From contig JACGCM010002205.1 in assembly GCA_014058105.1 (NCBI GenBank), positions 1,736,001 to 1,800,000 on the forward strand: a stretch of DNA of 64,000 bases. The letters run 5' to 3'. The notes below the pieces were generated by a model. That model had not been told where the DNA came from. It made no database searches and was given only the letters and a program-made list of their open reading frames with translations. Shown in pieces: positions 41,334 through 52,905 of this stretch (its first letter is position 1; each line of letters starts with the position of its first letter). A program made the position numbers and the translations under genes. This stretch comes from Kingdonia uniflora (Eukaryota; Streptophyta; Magnoliopsida; Ranunculales; Circaeasteraceae).

Positions 41334-44300
41334 TGCTTAGAGTAATTCTTTATTGAAAGGAAAAGATATACAATGTTGTGCCATCCTCTTTTGAGATCTA
41401 CATTGTGTGTACACATGAAATCTGAAGCCTGATAAGGAAAATCTGGAGCATTGCTTCAAGAGTGGCACAATAACGGTTGCAATGCCTTAAATATTGTAAT
41501 TCTTTGCCTCTTATGCATTTTATTTAGTGCTAGGAGTTCACCCAGTCACATCCTCCCAACACCAAAAAAAAAGTTCAAGTATAAATCGTTTGAGAACTTC
41601 AGCTCTATACTTTGTATTTTTATACTTTGGGTGTTTATCCATTGTCATTGTTAGGGAATTTTAGGCTTTATACTTTGTGTGTTTATCCATCAAATGGTTG
41701 CCTAAAAAGAGGCCTACATTGGTATTCTTTGAGAACTTCGGCTCCATACTTCCAATTTAAGTTCAATAACATTTAACCTTCATTACCATTGTTGGGATAC
41801 TTTGGCTCTATAATTTGTGTCTTTGTCCATCATAAGCTAAGCTGCGACAATAATAAATATGAACATCAAAAAACATCTCTTATATATGTTACTTACTTGC
41901 TTTTATGATATTCTGTTTTGTCATCAAATTACTATTTAATGTCATATATTTTTTTATTTTTTGCAGAATGATAAATATAATTTTGTTGGCCATGGGTGAC
42001 ACTAATGAATTGGATAATGCTCTAAGGTACACCGAGAATGATCCATTTCCTACCTTACCATTTACTGAATCAGATTTGCCAACCTATAGATAAGGTTCGC
42101 AAACCCAAATTCCAAGCTCCCAAAATCTGAGCTCTAAAATTCTGACTTCTTCTAAAAAGCCTAAACAAAAGTAAAAAGAAACATATGCAGTTTGGAGATG
42201 GTTCAACCAAGTATAAAGTAATACATCTTGATCAAGTAAACAAAAAAGGTGAGACTATTTTAAGAGCTAGATGTAAAAATTGTGATGATGGCGATTATAT
42301 AGCCATCCCAGAAAGTGGCACTACACACCTTAAAAAACATATGGAGAAATGCGTTAAGAAATTAAAGATAGATCCTTCACAGCCACAACTAGCAAGAAGT
42401 TCATTTAGGTAACATTACCACATTTCAATTTAACCAAGAAGTGGCTCGTGAGGAACTAGTTCGGTTTATAGTTATGGATGAGCAACCCTTTACTTTTTTG
42501 GAAAAGAAACATTAAAATGTTTATTAAGAGATCATTTGGGGATTCATTCCAAACACCTACTAGAAATACCATTAAAGCCGATAATTTTAAATTTTATAAA
42601 GCCAAAAAGGAGAAACTGAAAAGCCTATTGCAAAATACTTATGGTAAAATATCTATCACTAGTGATTTATGGAGCTCTCCTACAAAATTAGAATTTTCTT
42701 GTGTTGTGGCATACTTCATACTCTACATGAACAATACAAATACTAATTAATTGTTTTAAGTTACTTGCAAGCCCCCATGATGGTAAAACTATATCTCAAT
42801 CAGTTTTTGGCACAATAAACGAATATGGTATCTCTAGTTAAAAAAAATCGTGTCTTTAGATAATGCTAGCGCAAATGACAATGCTAATACAAGATTAATG
42901 AGATGGGTCTATAAAGCACATAATGGTAAATATTTTAAAAATAGATGTTGTTGTTATATTATTAATCTTATGGTAAAAGATGAACTATTTGAATGCAATG
43001 ATGCTTTATAAAATGTTAGGCAAACTACACTATATTTGCATAGTTCACAAAAATGTTTTCAAGATTTTTCAAAAATATGTACATCTCTAAGCATGAAACC
43101 AAGAAAGTCACATCTTGATGTTCAACATAGGTGGAACTTCACATATTTGATGTTAAATTCAATGCTCTCTTTAAAAGAGCCAATTTGTCAATATCAAATG
43201 GGAAAAGAACTCACTCCTACAATCACGGATGATGACTGGGAAGTGCTAGAGTTACTCCAAGATTTTCTTAAAGTCTTTTATGATGCAACATTATATTTTT
43301 TTTGAAGTTATTATGTGACATCTTCTAAAGTACTTAGACATTTAGTTAACATAAGTGAAGTATTTGAGCAACATAGACATCGTATATAATTTGTAGAAAT
43401 TTATGTAGAAATGGAAGCAAAAGATAAAAAATATTGGGAGGAAGTTCCATTAATTTTGGCAGTAGCTACCATTTTAAACCCCTAATACAAATTGAGAATA
43501 TTAAAAAAAATTACCATGATATCGTTAACACTCGTATATATAGTTTCCAACTTGACTTGGCAAAAAATGTTATTGCGTTGCTATTTAAAGATTATGTGTC
43601 AACGGGCAAGCTTGTGCAAAACATGAGATAGCGCCGCAGTAAAAATACTTCAGAGTATCCAGCGTAGGGCACAAAGTAATTGAACAAATGTATTGAGTTG
43701 TTATTTGGATTTTTGATTTAATAGATCTAGACGAGGATTTTGATATTTTATAATGGTGGAAAACCAATGAAAACAAGTTTTTTGTTCTTGCTGCAATTGC
43801 TCGTGATATTCTCACAATTCCAATATCTATAGTAGCATCTGAGGCGGCTTTCAGTAGTGCTAGAAGATTAATTGCGGATTATAGATGCAGTTTAGCACAT
43901 GACACAATCGAAGCAACTATGTTGATAAGAAATTGGTATTTAGCAGAAGATAAAGACCAAGATTTGTTGATGCTAAAAGAATCACCAGAGGAGTTATCAG
44001 GGTTAGAGTAGTTTTTTTAATTTTATAACTTAATTTGTAAGGCCATATGAGCACTTGGTTCCTTTGTCTTTTTTTTCTTAAATTGAAATTGTAGAGAGGT
44101 AAGGCTTTTATGTCCCCACTTCATTAAAGTTTTAAAAAAATTAATATACAGGTAGAGGGTAAATGCCAAACCACCTCGTCCCGCTATTTTGGGTTTTTTT
44201 ATTATTAAATAAATAAATAAATATATATATAATGAAAATTTTGTCTCTATGTTTCATTTAAACCCGGCCTGAAATGCCCCTTTTAGCCTGCCCGAAACGG

Positions 44301-44462
44301 CCCACTAATACCCATCCCAATTATACCATGGGCAGAAGTAGGTTAACTCCAGGCCGACCCGGCCCAGCTTGAAGAATGTATATAGCCCAGCCCAACCTAA
44401 ATATTTGTTACTCCCCAAAAAATCTGCCCCGAGCCCGACCCGATAATCCAAATTGCCGACTC
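41334..44462 (+). mobile_element. hAT transposon inserted in gypsy-A
   Basis: Contains a BED-finger/hAT transposase relic. The right end (minus strand TAGAGTCGGCAATTTGGATT, GGGTCGGGCTCGGGG) has the GC-rich GGGTCGGG-type sequence common at plant hAT termini and falls in the middle of the second RNase H of gypsy-A. The left limit is uncertain. No 8-bp target duplication could be paired. Confidence 0.6.
41992..44011 (+). pseudogene. hAT transposase with BED zinc finger (broken)
   Basis: An N-terminal 'MGDTNELDNALRYTENDPF' is followed, in other frames, by a BED finger with 'RARCKNCDDGDYIAIPESGT' and 'THLKKHMEKC' (C-x2-C...H-x3-H-x4-C region). Next come 'ITSDLWSSPTKLEFSCVVAY', 'SLDNASANDNA', 'HLDVQHRWNFTYLMLNSML', and the C-terminal dimerisation domain 'AAIARDILTIPISIVASEAA' with 'FSSARRLIADYRCSLAHDTI'. 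This is the RICESLEEPER/Ac-like domain order and nearly complete (about 670 residues over the span). At least eight stops/frameshifts. The leader 41340-41990 has repeated 'CTTTGTGTGTTTATCCAT' phrases. Confidence 0.9.
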
Positions 44463-44720
44463 TATATATTGATAGTTCATGCACTCCTATTTCTAATGCC
44501 ATATCTAGCTTATGGATTAAGGCTTCGTACTCTGTGACATTTTTTGAGGCTTCAAAATTTAGCCAAATTGATTTCTTGATTCTGTCATTGGACGCTGTAA
44601 TCAGTACAATTCCTATTCTTGACCCTACGGGTCTCGCTAATCAATCTGTATGTAATCTCCACCCTTTTTTTGTGAACTACTCAGCTTTTTCTCAAAAGGC
44701 TTTGTAGGTGGACTGTCTTC
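44463..44720 (-). pseudogene. Second RNase H of gypsy-A, 5' part
   Basis: 'VTEYEALIHKLDMALEIGVH' then 'ELSIY' lies directly against the hAT end. The rest of this domain and the N-terminal half of integrase (about 0.8-0.9 kb by comparison with gypsy-2) are found on neither side of the inserts. Confidence 0.75.
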
Positions 44721-44959
44721 AATCTCTTCTGTTATATCAGTATCGTGTTCTTCTCAATCTGGGTCTTCTACTAGGAAGTCTGCTTGAAAGTTGGCAACTA
44801 CTTGCCCTATTTCTAATGTTCATTATTCAAATTTGATATCTTACTCTCCCAAACTAACCGACCATTGTTGCACTCTTCGTGATTTTTTTATTCTTAGATA
44901 GCACTTTTTGAAGGGGATAGTTTGTCATGACTTTCACTGAATGAGCTTGGAAATATCAT

Positions 44960-46170
44960 TTTAATTTTTAGGAAGTGTAGACGAGTGTTAGGAGTTTTTC
45001 TATTTTAGAATATCTCGTATCTGCGGGCGTAAGTATTTTTCTTATCAAATATACTAGTTTTTTTATCTTTCCATCTAATCGCATGAGGACAGAGCTTAGA
45101 GAGTTTTCTGTTACTGCAAGGTAGATTAATAATTCCTCATTGTCGATCGACGTGCCCATTACTAAAGATTTTCTAAGGTACTTTTTTAGTTCTTGAAAAG
45201 TAGCTTCTCATTCTTTCGTCCTATCGATCTCCTCGTTCTGTCTCCCTTTACCTCTTCTGGTGGATCTGCAAAGTGGCATGAACAACCATTGGCATCGATC
45301 TAATGATTTTGAGATGAATCTGTTGAGAACTACGATCTTGCCAATGAACTTTTGTACATCCTTATTTGTCTTTTGAGATGGCATAAATATGAGAGCTCGA
45401 ATCTGATCTGGGTCGGTTTTTATTCCTATTTTACTAATAAGGTATCCCAAGAATTTTCTAGAGTATAATCTAAATTGACATTTGTCTAGATTGAGTTTCA
45501 TTATGTAAAACTATAAAATGTTAAAGACTATATCAAGGTTTGTAACAGGATATTCCTTTTTTAAGCTTATGCATAACATATCATCAATATATACTTCAAC
45601 GGCCTTCCCTAGATGTTCTTTGAACATGCTTGTAAATAACCTTTGATAGGTTACTCCAGTGTCCTTTGGGCTGAATGGCATGACCTTGTAATAATAGACC
45701 TCTTTCAGTGATAAAGGTGGTCTTCTCTTGATCTTCATCTAAGAGAGGTATCTGGTTGTATCCTGAAGCAGCGTCCATCATGGATAACAGCTCGTGTCCT
45801 ACTATTGAATCTAAAATTTGATAGATTAATGAGAGAGAAAAACTATCTTTTGGTATGTGTTTGTTTAGATCGGTAAAATCTACACAAACTCATACTTTCC
45901 CATTCTTCTTTGGAATAGCTACAATGTTAAAAATCCAATTTGGGTATTTGGCCTCTCGAATAAAACCTACTTTAATCAATTTATCAATCTTTTTGTTGAA
46001 TTCATCTTTGAGTTAAGGTGAGATCCTCCTTTGCTTCAGTTTAATAGCAATTATATTATCTCGTATACTCAGTTTGTGATCGTCTTTCCCTGGGTTAACT
46101 TCTGGCATTTCTTGAAATGCCCATACGAATACATCTCTGTTTGCTTGAAGGAATTATATTAAAGCTTCCT
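44960..46170 (-). pseudogene. RT and first RNase H of gypsy-A
   Basis: Minus strand: 'VGFIREAKYPNWIFNIVAIP'-type start near 45960, 'MMDAASGYNQIPLLDEDQEK', 'TFITERGLLLQGHAIQPKGH', 'VEVYIDDMLCISLKKEYPVT', 'LDKCQFRLYSRKFLGYLISK', and RNase H 'LLIYLAVTENSLSSVLMRL' with 'ILTPADTRYSKIEKL'. Motif order is that of Ty3/gypsy and the Y-I-D-D box is intact. Several frameshifts. Confidence 0.85.
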
Positions 46171-46324
46171 TTGGTACCAATATATGTTACCCTGTTATAT
46201 CCATCGATCCTAATGTACTCTATAGGGTTGATTGTGGAAGGCTGATCCTTGACGTGACCAACCTTTTGTAGTTGCTATAAGTAAATTTATCTAACGTATC
46301 GCGTATGTTAGATACTATATTTTC

Positions 46325-46744
46325 TCAAGCCCGAGCGAGCTTCTGACTCCCTTTAATCTCGTAAATACCCTTATTATATTTAAAATAAAGCGCTTGATGG
46401 TATGTGGAAGGGATTTCTTGCACATTATGTAACCAGCAGCGCCCCATGATCCCTAAGAAGCGAGATTTTACGTTGATTATGTAGAATGTAGCATCGAGGG
46501 TCCTTAGTTTGGCTATGATTTGTAAAACAATTTTTCCTACTCTTTCTAATTTAGATCCATTAAACCCACTGATATCTACCTCGCTCGGCTCCACTTTTTC
46601 TGTATGTCCCATTTGCTTGATTATGCTTTGAAAATGGACTTCGATAGTAATGCCCGTATCTACCATCATGGTGTGAATGATGAAGTTTTTCATTTTTAAC
46701 ATGATGACCAGCGCATCATGATATAGGAACTTGATATGGCCCAT
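46325..46744 (-). pseudogene. Aspartic protease of gypsy-A
   Basis: 'HDALVIMLKMKNFIIHTMMV' then D-T-G-I in the active site, 'ISGFNGSKLERVGKIVLQII' and 'IMGRCWLHNVQEIPS' for the second half. D-T-G is preserved here, unlike gypsy-2 (D-T-E). The 139-residue frame is uninterrupted, ending 'YEIKGSQKLARA' as the linker towards RT. Confidence 0.75.
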
Positions 46745-46899
46745 GTAGCAATCTTTGAATAAAATACCAGCTCGACAAAGGCTTGATTCGAGTAGGAATT
46801 TACCCTTTTCTCAAAGACTGTAAGGTCGTGACACTGTATTAATCTTCTTCTTTTGAATCTGGTCAAATTGTTGATTTCAAGAATCGCAATCATGCGATT

Positions 46900-48492
46900 A
46901 ATATAAAGGTGATATAGGTGCTTCTCTCAATCTTCTTCGACTTGAATGACATCGACCTGCTTCTTGTAGCTCCCATTTTATATCCTTCTAGGTTGATAAT
47001 ATATTCATGCCTTCTTCTCTCTTTCAAAATGTATTCAATCAATCCCTGTACTGCATAGCATTTGTTGTCACACGGAAGAAATTATATTTTGCCAATATTT
47101 AGTAGATCTTTGAAAGCTTGATACTTAATTTTGGAAGGATGGATTTTGGTAGTAAGTTTCCTTTTTGGCTCTTATCTGTTTCTGTTTTGGCTCACTTCTT
47201 ATCACTCTGCTCATCATTGTTGCGTTTACTGTCTCTATCAGTATTTGGACAATTTGTGGTTAGGACGCTTTTAGTAGATTTATGCCTTTCAGATATCATC
47301 ATTTCTAGGTTGATATACCTATTTACCTTTTTAATCATTTCTTCCAAGGTTACGGGTTTGTTTAAGAAAAGATGCTCTTTTGCTTTATAATCGATCTGTA
47401 GAGCATTGGCAAAGGCTGATACAATTGTCTTCTGATTGAGATTATCAACTTTTTAAGAAAATTTGAGGAACTTTTTGGTTAAAAGTTTTAAGTTTCTCCC
47501 CTCCTTAAGACTGCTTGAGAATGATAAGAGTGTATAAATTCTCTTCATTATCTTTGCTGTGAGCATAAGTCTTTATAAAGAGTTTCTATAACTAGTCGAA
47601 CGTGAGGATAAAATCTTTAGATAGAGAATGTATCCTGTAGAGCGACTCTCTCTGAGGACTTGTAGCAAACAGTGGACAAAGAATCTAATTTAAGATTGAA
47701 TATAATCCCAATGAATCTCAAAACTGCTAGACCTATTTACTTAGATCAGTACTTTATATTTACGTATCTTTAGAGTATCGAATCCCGTTGGAACTTGCAT
47801 ATCGAATAACTTTTTGGCAATTGAACTTCCTTGAAGTTTTCCCAAATCGACTTTGTTGTAAAAAGCTTAGGCTTCTATCAATTCCTTGATTCGTTGATCA
47901 ATGTACTCTTGTGTGACATATCGGCGTGGTGGGGGATTTGATTGGTGTGCGGGTCTTGGTTATGATTTCCGCTCCCCTCGCTCAATATTTCCTAAACTGG
48001 CACCTTGGATAGAGATCATGACTCTCCCTCTCAACGTTTTGAGTGTCGACGTCCCCTACTAATTTCTTATTGATCTTCTCATCTCAGATAAATTAAGACT
48101 TTTGGTCCCTGTGGATTGTTGTGGTGGTGCCTGGAAGCTCCCCTGCTTGTAGCACATCAAGGCCCTAGTCCATCTTGTGTTGATATTCTAGAATTTGCGG
48201 GTATGGCCTCTCGTTCCCTAGGACCTTGTCCATGGCGATTGACTTACAGGGCTTTTAAGGCGATCTCCAATGTGGTCATCTATTCTTCATACCGTTTATA
48301 CTATAATTTTTTAGCTCTACGCTCCTCTTCAAGCTCCTGTTTATGAAGCCTTCGACCATGGGCCAATTGGCATTCGAGCTCATTCCACTTCAAGGTTTCA
48401 GCGTTGAGGTTCGCCCATAATTCTTCTAACTGGTCAAGTTCAGTTGAGACTTCATGTTGAATAATTGATACTGGTCGTTTGGGATTCACCAT
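46900..48492 (-). pseudogene. gag of gypsy-A
   Basis: Starts 'MVNPKRPVSIIQHEVS' with a charged 'NELECQLAHGRRLHKQELEE' coiled segment, as in gypsy-2. In the middle, 'VTQEYIDQRIKEL' and 'LFDMQVPTGFDTLKI' correspond to 'CRVPPNFRAPKISKY' of gypsy-2. Later come 'IVSAFANALQIDYKAKEHLF' and 'LNKPVTLEEMIKKVNRYINL'. Stops in every part. Positions 47880-48360 are poorly conserved. Confidence 0.65.
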
Positions 48493-48556
48493 GATTGATT
48501 ATTGATTATTTTTGAGCAACTATCTGCCTTAGGATTTTGTGGAATATATCTTCTTT

Positions 48557-48574
48557 TCGACAGACGATGTCAAA
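48557..48574 (-). other. Primer-binding site of gypsy-A (degenerate)
   Basis: Minus strand TTTGACATCGTCTGTCGAA directly after the LTR end CCTTACA. It resembles the Tat-type TTTGGCGCCGTCTGTGGG. Confidence 0.6.
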
Positions 48575-49025
48575 TGTAAGGACCAATTTTTTTAGCTAAA
48601 ATGGTCTCTTATACCAAATATACCTATGACACAAATACTTGTAAACATATAATATAATGTGACATTTTATTGCTGGAGTCTAATGGGGTTTACAACAGTT
48701 GAGATCTTGAGAGTAAATTGTCTAATTTTCTATATCCCCTTTATCTTCTCTATGTTATCTTTTTTATAGATCTCATCCTCAGTTCATGTGTGCCAACACA
48801 TTCTCCTGGATTAGGGGAAAAAGAATAGATTTTTCTTGTAACTACCAACTCGTGGGGGCAGGAATCCTTAACACAATCTTCAATTTTATTGGAATGTTCG
48901 AGCCATGTTCCTTCTTAGTTTGTGATACAGGTGTCAATATCGGTAGGGTGTATGTCATGCAGATTTTGTGTGAGTCTAGTATTAAAATAGTTCATTTTTG
49001 CTTTAGCTCAAGGGACAGGTCCCCA
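48575..49025 (-). repeat. 5' LTR of gypsy-A (451 bp)
   Basis: Minus strand from TGGGGACCTGTCCC to GGTCCTTACA. Its U3 half matches 32788-32520 and, more loosely, the 600-bp LTR of gypsy-B (57151-56552). Confidence 0.8.
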
Positions 49026-49831
49026 GAGAGACTCTAGGAGAGAGAAGAGATAGGTGAGGCTGGAAAATAAATTAGGAATTTTTTTTAGAGGATGAGGTAG
49101 GAAAATAAATGCTTTATTTTTAAGAAAATTTTCTTGAGTTGAAATTTTTTTCTTCCTTTAATAAAGGCTATCAAACAGTGGAAAGCTACATTTTCTCAGA
49201 AATATTTTATACTCTACTTTAAAATTTGGAATCAAACATACCCTAAAAGAAAATGATTCTTCTCTCATATTATCCCATATTTTAGAGAGGAATTTAATGT
49301 TTTACTTATGAGAATGAAAAATATTGGCATATGTTTATGCAACTAGGCGGTGGAATTCTCGGTGATACCTAATTTTGTGATAAGTTTCAGTATTTATTGG
49401 TGTTGTTGGATGATGCCCGAAGCTGAGTGAGAATTCCAACATTGTTTTTTATAGTTCTTATCATATAAATTATTAATTCTTCAATGCCATATGTCATTTT
49501 TTGCCCTTTTTTTTGCCATGCGTGGTCATACACCTCGCACATCCCAAGGGTTGGCCTTAGATTCCAGGCTTGTGGTCAGAAATTAAGCATGTTAGGCTTT
49601 ATTCTGGTATTTTAGGGCCTGCCCCCGACCCAAAACATTTTGTGGAGTAAAAGACAATATAACAATATAATGGAGCATTTTTGTGATACGAAAGGAGTCT
49701 AAAATAAAATATGTCACACTTAAAAATATTCGAAACCGTTTGTTTATTCTCCATACCCTAATCTTTCCCTCATGATCGGCCCTAGTGCAATGCCACCAAA
49801 GCGGCTGTTTTGGGCCATAAGAAGTTGCAAT
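49026..49831. other. Unassigned AT-rich sequence with a weak 5S-like patch
   Basis: No gene. At about 49518-49620, GTGGTCATAC...AAATTAAGCATGTTAGGC resembles the start and internal control region of plant 5S rRNA (GCGATCATACC...AGTTAAGCGTGCTTGGGC), but the spacing is about 14 bases too long and the rest does not match. It might be a decayed 5S-derived element; I do not call it an rRNA. Confidence 0.3.
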
Positions 49832-50127
49832 TGTTATAAGTTATATACTGCCCCACAAGGGGAGCCGTGTAGTTTTGGTCCACTGTGGGACCTACGCGGG
49901 ATTTAGGGGCCTACCTAAGTTGCCCGTCACTCCTAGGGATACATACTAGAGATTACTTGGTGGAGAAGTAATCTCCTAGGTTTAGGGTTTTAAGAGAAAT
50001 CTATATATAGGTTATGTGCCTCCCACTATAACCTACATCTCAAGAATTAATAAAGCTCTCTATTTAACCTATATTGTTTCTCTCTCTCTTTGATTATTTA
50101 GGTGCTTTATATGTTTATCTCATAACA
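49832..50127 (+). repeat. Solo LTR, copia-like (296 bp)
   Basis: Starts TGTTATAAG and ends CTCATAACA, so the termini are inverted (TGTTAT/ATAACA). It contains TCTATATATAGG near 49998 as a TATA box and AATTAATAAAGC as a polyadenylation-type signal. No internal region or primer-binding site follows. GCAAT and GTAGT flank it, so a target duplication is not clear. Confidence 0.6.
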
Positions 50128-50429
50128 GTAGTAAAATTCTCGATCAAAAACTTGTCCAAGCTTAATATATCCCTAAGATTTTTCCACTTTTAAATCCTAC
50201 GATTTTGTTGCCCTTATCAAATAAATCGGTAGTTATCTCTTTTCTAAGCCATATTTAGTAGGTATCTCAACTATCAATAATTTATGCCCCAATAATTCCA
50301 CGTAGGGGGAATTGCCTGGCTAATTTGGTATGGCTTTCTGCAAATATATCAAAACATATATATGTTCATTGCCTGGCTAGCTCTAAGTAAAGCTTTAAAG
50401 ACTAAAGATAAATTAATCAATTGGGTAAG

Positions 50430-51300
50430 TTACCGATAGAGCTAAATGTGTCCTGTGTTGGGAAGATGGAGAAAATGAAGACCACTTATTTTGTGTATAC
50501 CCCTTACACATAATTTATTTGGGATGGTTTGTCAAGGAAAATGTACTACTCTAGAAACAATACAAACTGGAATTTGGAGACTCATCTCTGCTATGAAAAT
50601 TTACTTTCTGTGCTTTTATTTATCATATTTGAAGAGAAAGAAATTGTAGAATTTTTTATAGTAAGGGCTGACAATCAAAATGGGCTCTTCAAAACATAAT
50701 TAATGATGTTATAAATAAGCTTTCTGTTAGCAATTGCATCATTGAAGATAATTTTATTAACAATTTTTTTATTCAGAATTGGATCATTCAGAAGAAGCTA
50801 GAGATAGCTCAACCTATCAAATGCAGCTGGGTGAATCCCCCTCCCGATTCCCATGCTCTTAATACTGATAGTTATCTCTCGTATGTTGGAGGTTTTGGGG
50901 TAATCATTTGAAAGCATGGAGGCCACCCTATTAAAGACCTTGCTGGGAGAGCAAGACCTCAAACCATAATCATTCATGAGCTTCAAGGTCCTGAATGGTC
51001 TTATCCTTTCTAAAAAGATGTTGATCCTCTGCATCTTAGCTTACAAAGACTCTGAAGAATCCATTCATCTCATAAACAACAAAGGAGTACTATCTTGGCA
51101 AACCAGAAGACTAGTGGGGCATATTCAAGAGCTTGTTGAAAACTTTACAGTTTGCCATTTAATTCATATTTACATAGAAAACAGTGGTGCAACTGATAAC
51201 TTAACAAAGATGAAACCCGAGGAAGGTTAGGTTGAAATCATCCCTAATGAGTTCATAGAATAGTTAACAAGAATCACCTTAGTTGATGGCAAATAAATTA
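50430..51300 (+). pseudogene. LINE 3' end: zinc-binding RT tail and RNase H domain
   Basis: 'CVLCWEDGENEDHLF' followed by a hydrophobic 'YPLHIIYLGW' matches the zf-RVT C-x2-C...H pattern at the end of plant LINE ORF2. Then 'VNPPPDSHALNTDSYLSYVG', 'GFGVII' and 'IHELQG' continue, in another frame, as 'ILAYKDSEESIHLINNKGV' and 'SGATDNLTKM', the RVT_3-type RNase H. The catalytic core of RT is absent. It is a second, separate LINE from 28634-32350. Confidence 0.7.
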
Positions 51301-52285
51301 TATATCTGAGATATGAGAAGCCTTAATGCAATCTTATCTTATATAGTTAGTTGTTTCCTTGTGTATTTTTTTTATGTATGAAGTGGTAGGCAGTGAACTA
51401 TGTATGATGTGCACTGCTTATGAAGTGAACTGCGCATGAAGTTTATCAAAAATGTGGTATGTTTGAGACCAAGCCATCTTCCTACTTTAAATGTACTTCA
51501 CACCTTCCAATCGTGTTTGGCAGACCAACTTCCCATGTACCAAAATTAGAAACAAACCATTAAAAATTTCATGAACATTGGGTACACGACTATATTCAAT
51601 CAAAAATACAATTGGTACACATGTAGTATAGATAATTCACATTAGCAACTATAATAAATCATAATTGCAACTACAAATCAAAATAGCAAAATATAGAATA
51701 ACATAAACAAATGGTTTAAATCAAAACGAGTACCATACAATATCCAAAAGAGGGTATCAGCACCTAAAATAGATTACCAACATGCAAAACACCAAAACAA
51801 GGTACCAACATGCAAAACACCAAAATAGAGTACCAACATGTAAAAAAAATTGGTCGAACCTCATCGACTAACTGAGTAATTTTATTCCCCATGATATTAT
51901 ACAGCTTCGAATACAAGGGGAATGATTTCCCCTTTAATGCCTAGATTTTTTTCAAGACAGAACCAGCTGCAGTGAGTCCCAAACGATATCAGTAACAATG
52001 ACTATACAACTAATTGGGTCCCACATAAATTCATTCACCACCCTCAAAGTATTTATATCATCCAACCTTCCCCATCATGTCTTTAACTGATTTTTGATGT
52101 TTTGGGTTGTAATCTCCAAGCCAAGATGATCTAGCATAACGTTCTTCACTGCAGTGGACGTAAATGTTTTCTACCACATCTCAACCAAAAATTGTTCATA
52201 CAATGCATCAATATACACCTTATCCATTTTGGTGTTCCAATTCACTTGTCGAGCTATTGGTTGAATAATTCCTATCATTGCTTAC
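51301..52285. other. No recognisable gene
   Basis: AT-rich. Short near-identical phrases 'CACCAAAA..AGGTACCAACATGCAAAA' repeat three times at 51780-51845. No coding pattern is supported on either strand. Confidence 0.4.
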
Positions 52286-52905
52286 AACTATTGAATACTA
52301 TATCAATAACAAACAACCTACAAATCCATAATAACATAGAAGCCCGCCATAATTCTGCATTAACACAATTATATACCCACATTCAACAAACCCTAACCCT
52401 ACAAAATATATTAATTAAGCCATGGGAAAAAATCAATACTAGAACTACAACCCACAATTACATTAGGAAAAGAGAGAAAGAGGGAAAAAAAGAAAAGAAA
52501 AAAAGCTAGACAGTTGTAACGAGAGTAGGTATTGCAGCAATGAGTAGTGAAGAAGTTTGGGGAGTTATCGGGGGTGGTGGAGAGAGGCAGTACAGCAGGG
52601 AAGCTCGGATAAAGCTCAATTTGGCGTGATAGGAAAGACTATTGAGAGAGGGGATAAGAGAGTCAGGTGTTTTAGTTATTTTTTTAAGTTTAAAATAGCC
52701 AAATGATATGTTACAATTACGAAATAAGTCAAACCAAATGTCAAAGGAGAGTGGGTACGGCGGCGGTGTGTGAACGATGAAAGTTAAACTTGGCAAGCTC
52801 ATTTCACACCAAAACAAGGAATTGCACTTCACAGTGGGGGGGGGGGGGGGGGCACTAAGTTAAAATGCGCGAAGATTGCCTCTAAACTTTACACTTTTGA
52901 GACCT
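52286..52905 (+). repeat. Direct repeat copy 1 (~0.6 kb, unknown nature)
   Basis: Begins ATTGAATACTATATCAATAACAAACAA-type sequence and ends GATTGCCTCTAAACTTTACA. It aligns with 53867-54545 along its length (roughly 80-85% by eye, with indels). A 17-G run lies at 52836-52852. Neither copy has TG...CA ends. Confidence 0.75.
52836..52852 (+). repeat. Poly-G run (17 G)
   Basis: An uninterrupted run of 17 G, rare in plant DNA. The second copy of the direct repeat has GGAGGGGGG at this place, so the run grew from a shorter tract. Confidence 0.9.

Larger units (their letters stand above)
32520..49025 (-). mobile_element. Gypsy-A: diverged Tat-lineage Ty3/gypsy element (16.5 kb, minus strand)
   Basis: 5' LTR at 49025-48575, then on the minus strand gag, protease, RT, RNase H, second RNase H, integrase, and finally a truncated 3' LTR at 32788-32520. 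Between integrase and the 3' LTR is a 6-kb block of genes on the + strand, i.e. antisense to pol, corresponding to the block in gypsy-1/2. The nucleotide sequence no longer aligns with gypsy-1/2 outside coding boxes, so it is a separate family. It is interrupted by a CACTA-like end and a hAT element (39937-44462). Confidence 0.85.

Noticed and set aside
49518..49620. A functional 5S rRNA gene
   Set aside because: Spacing is wrong and most of the gene does not match.
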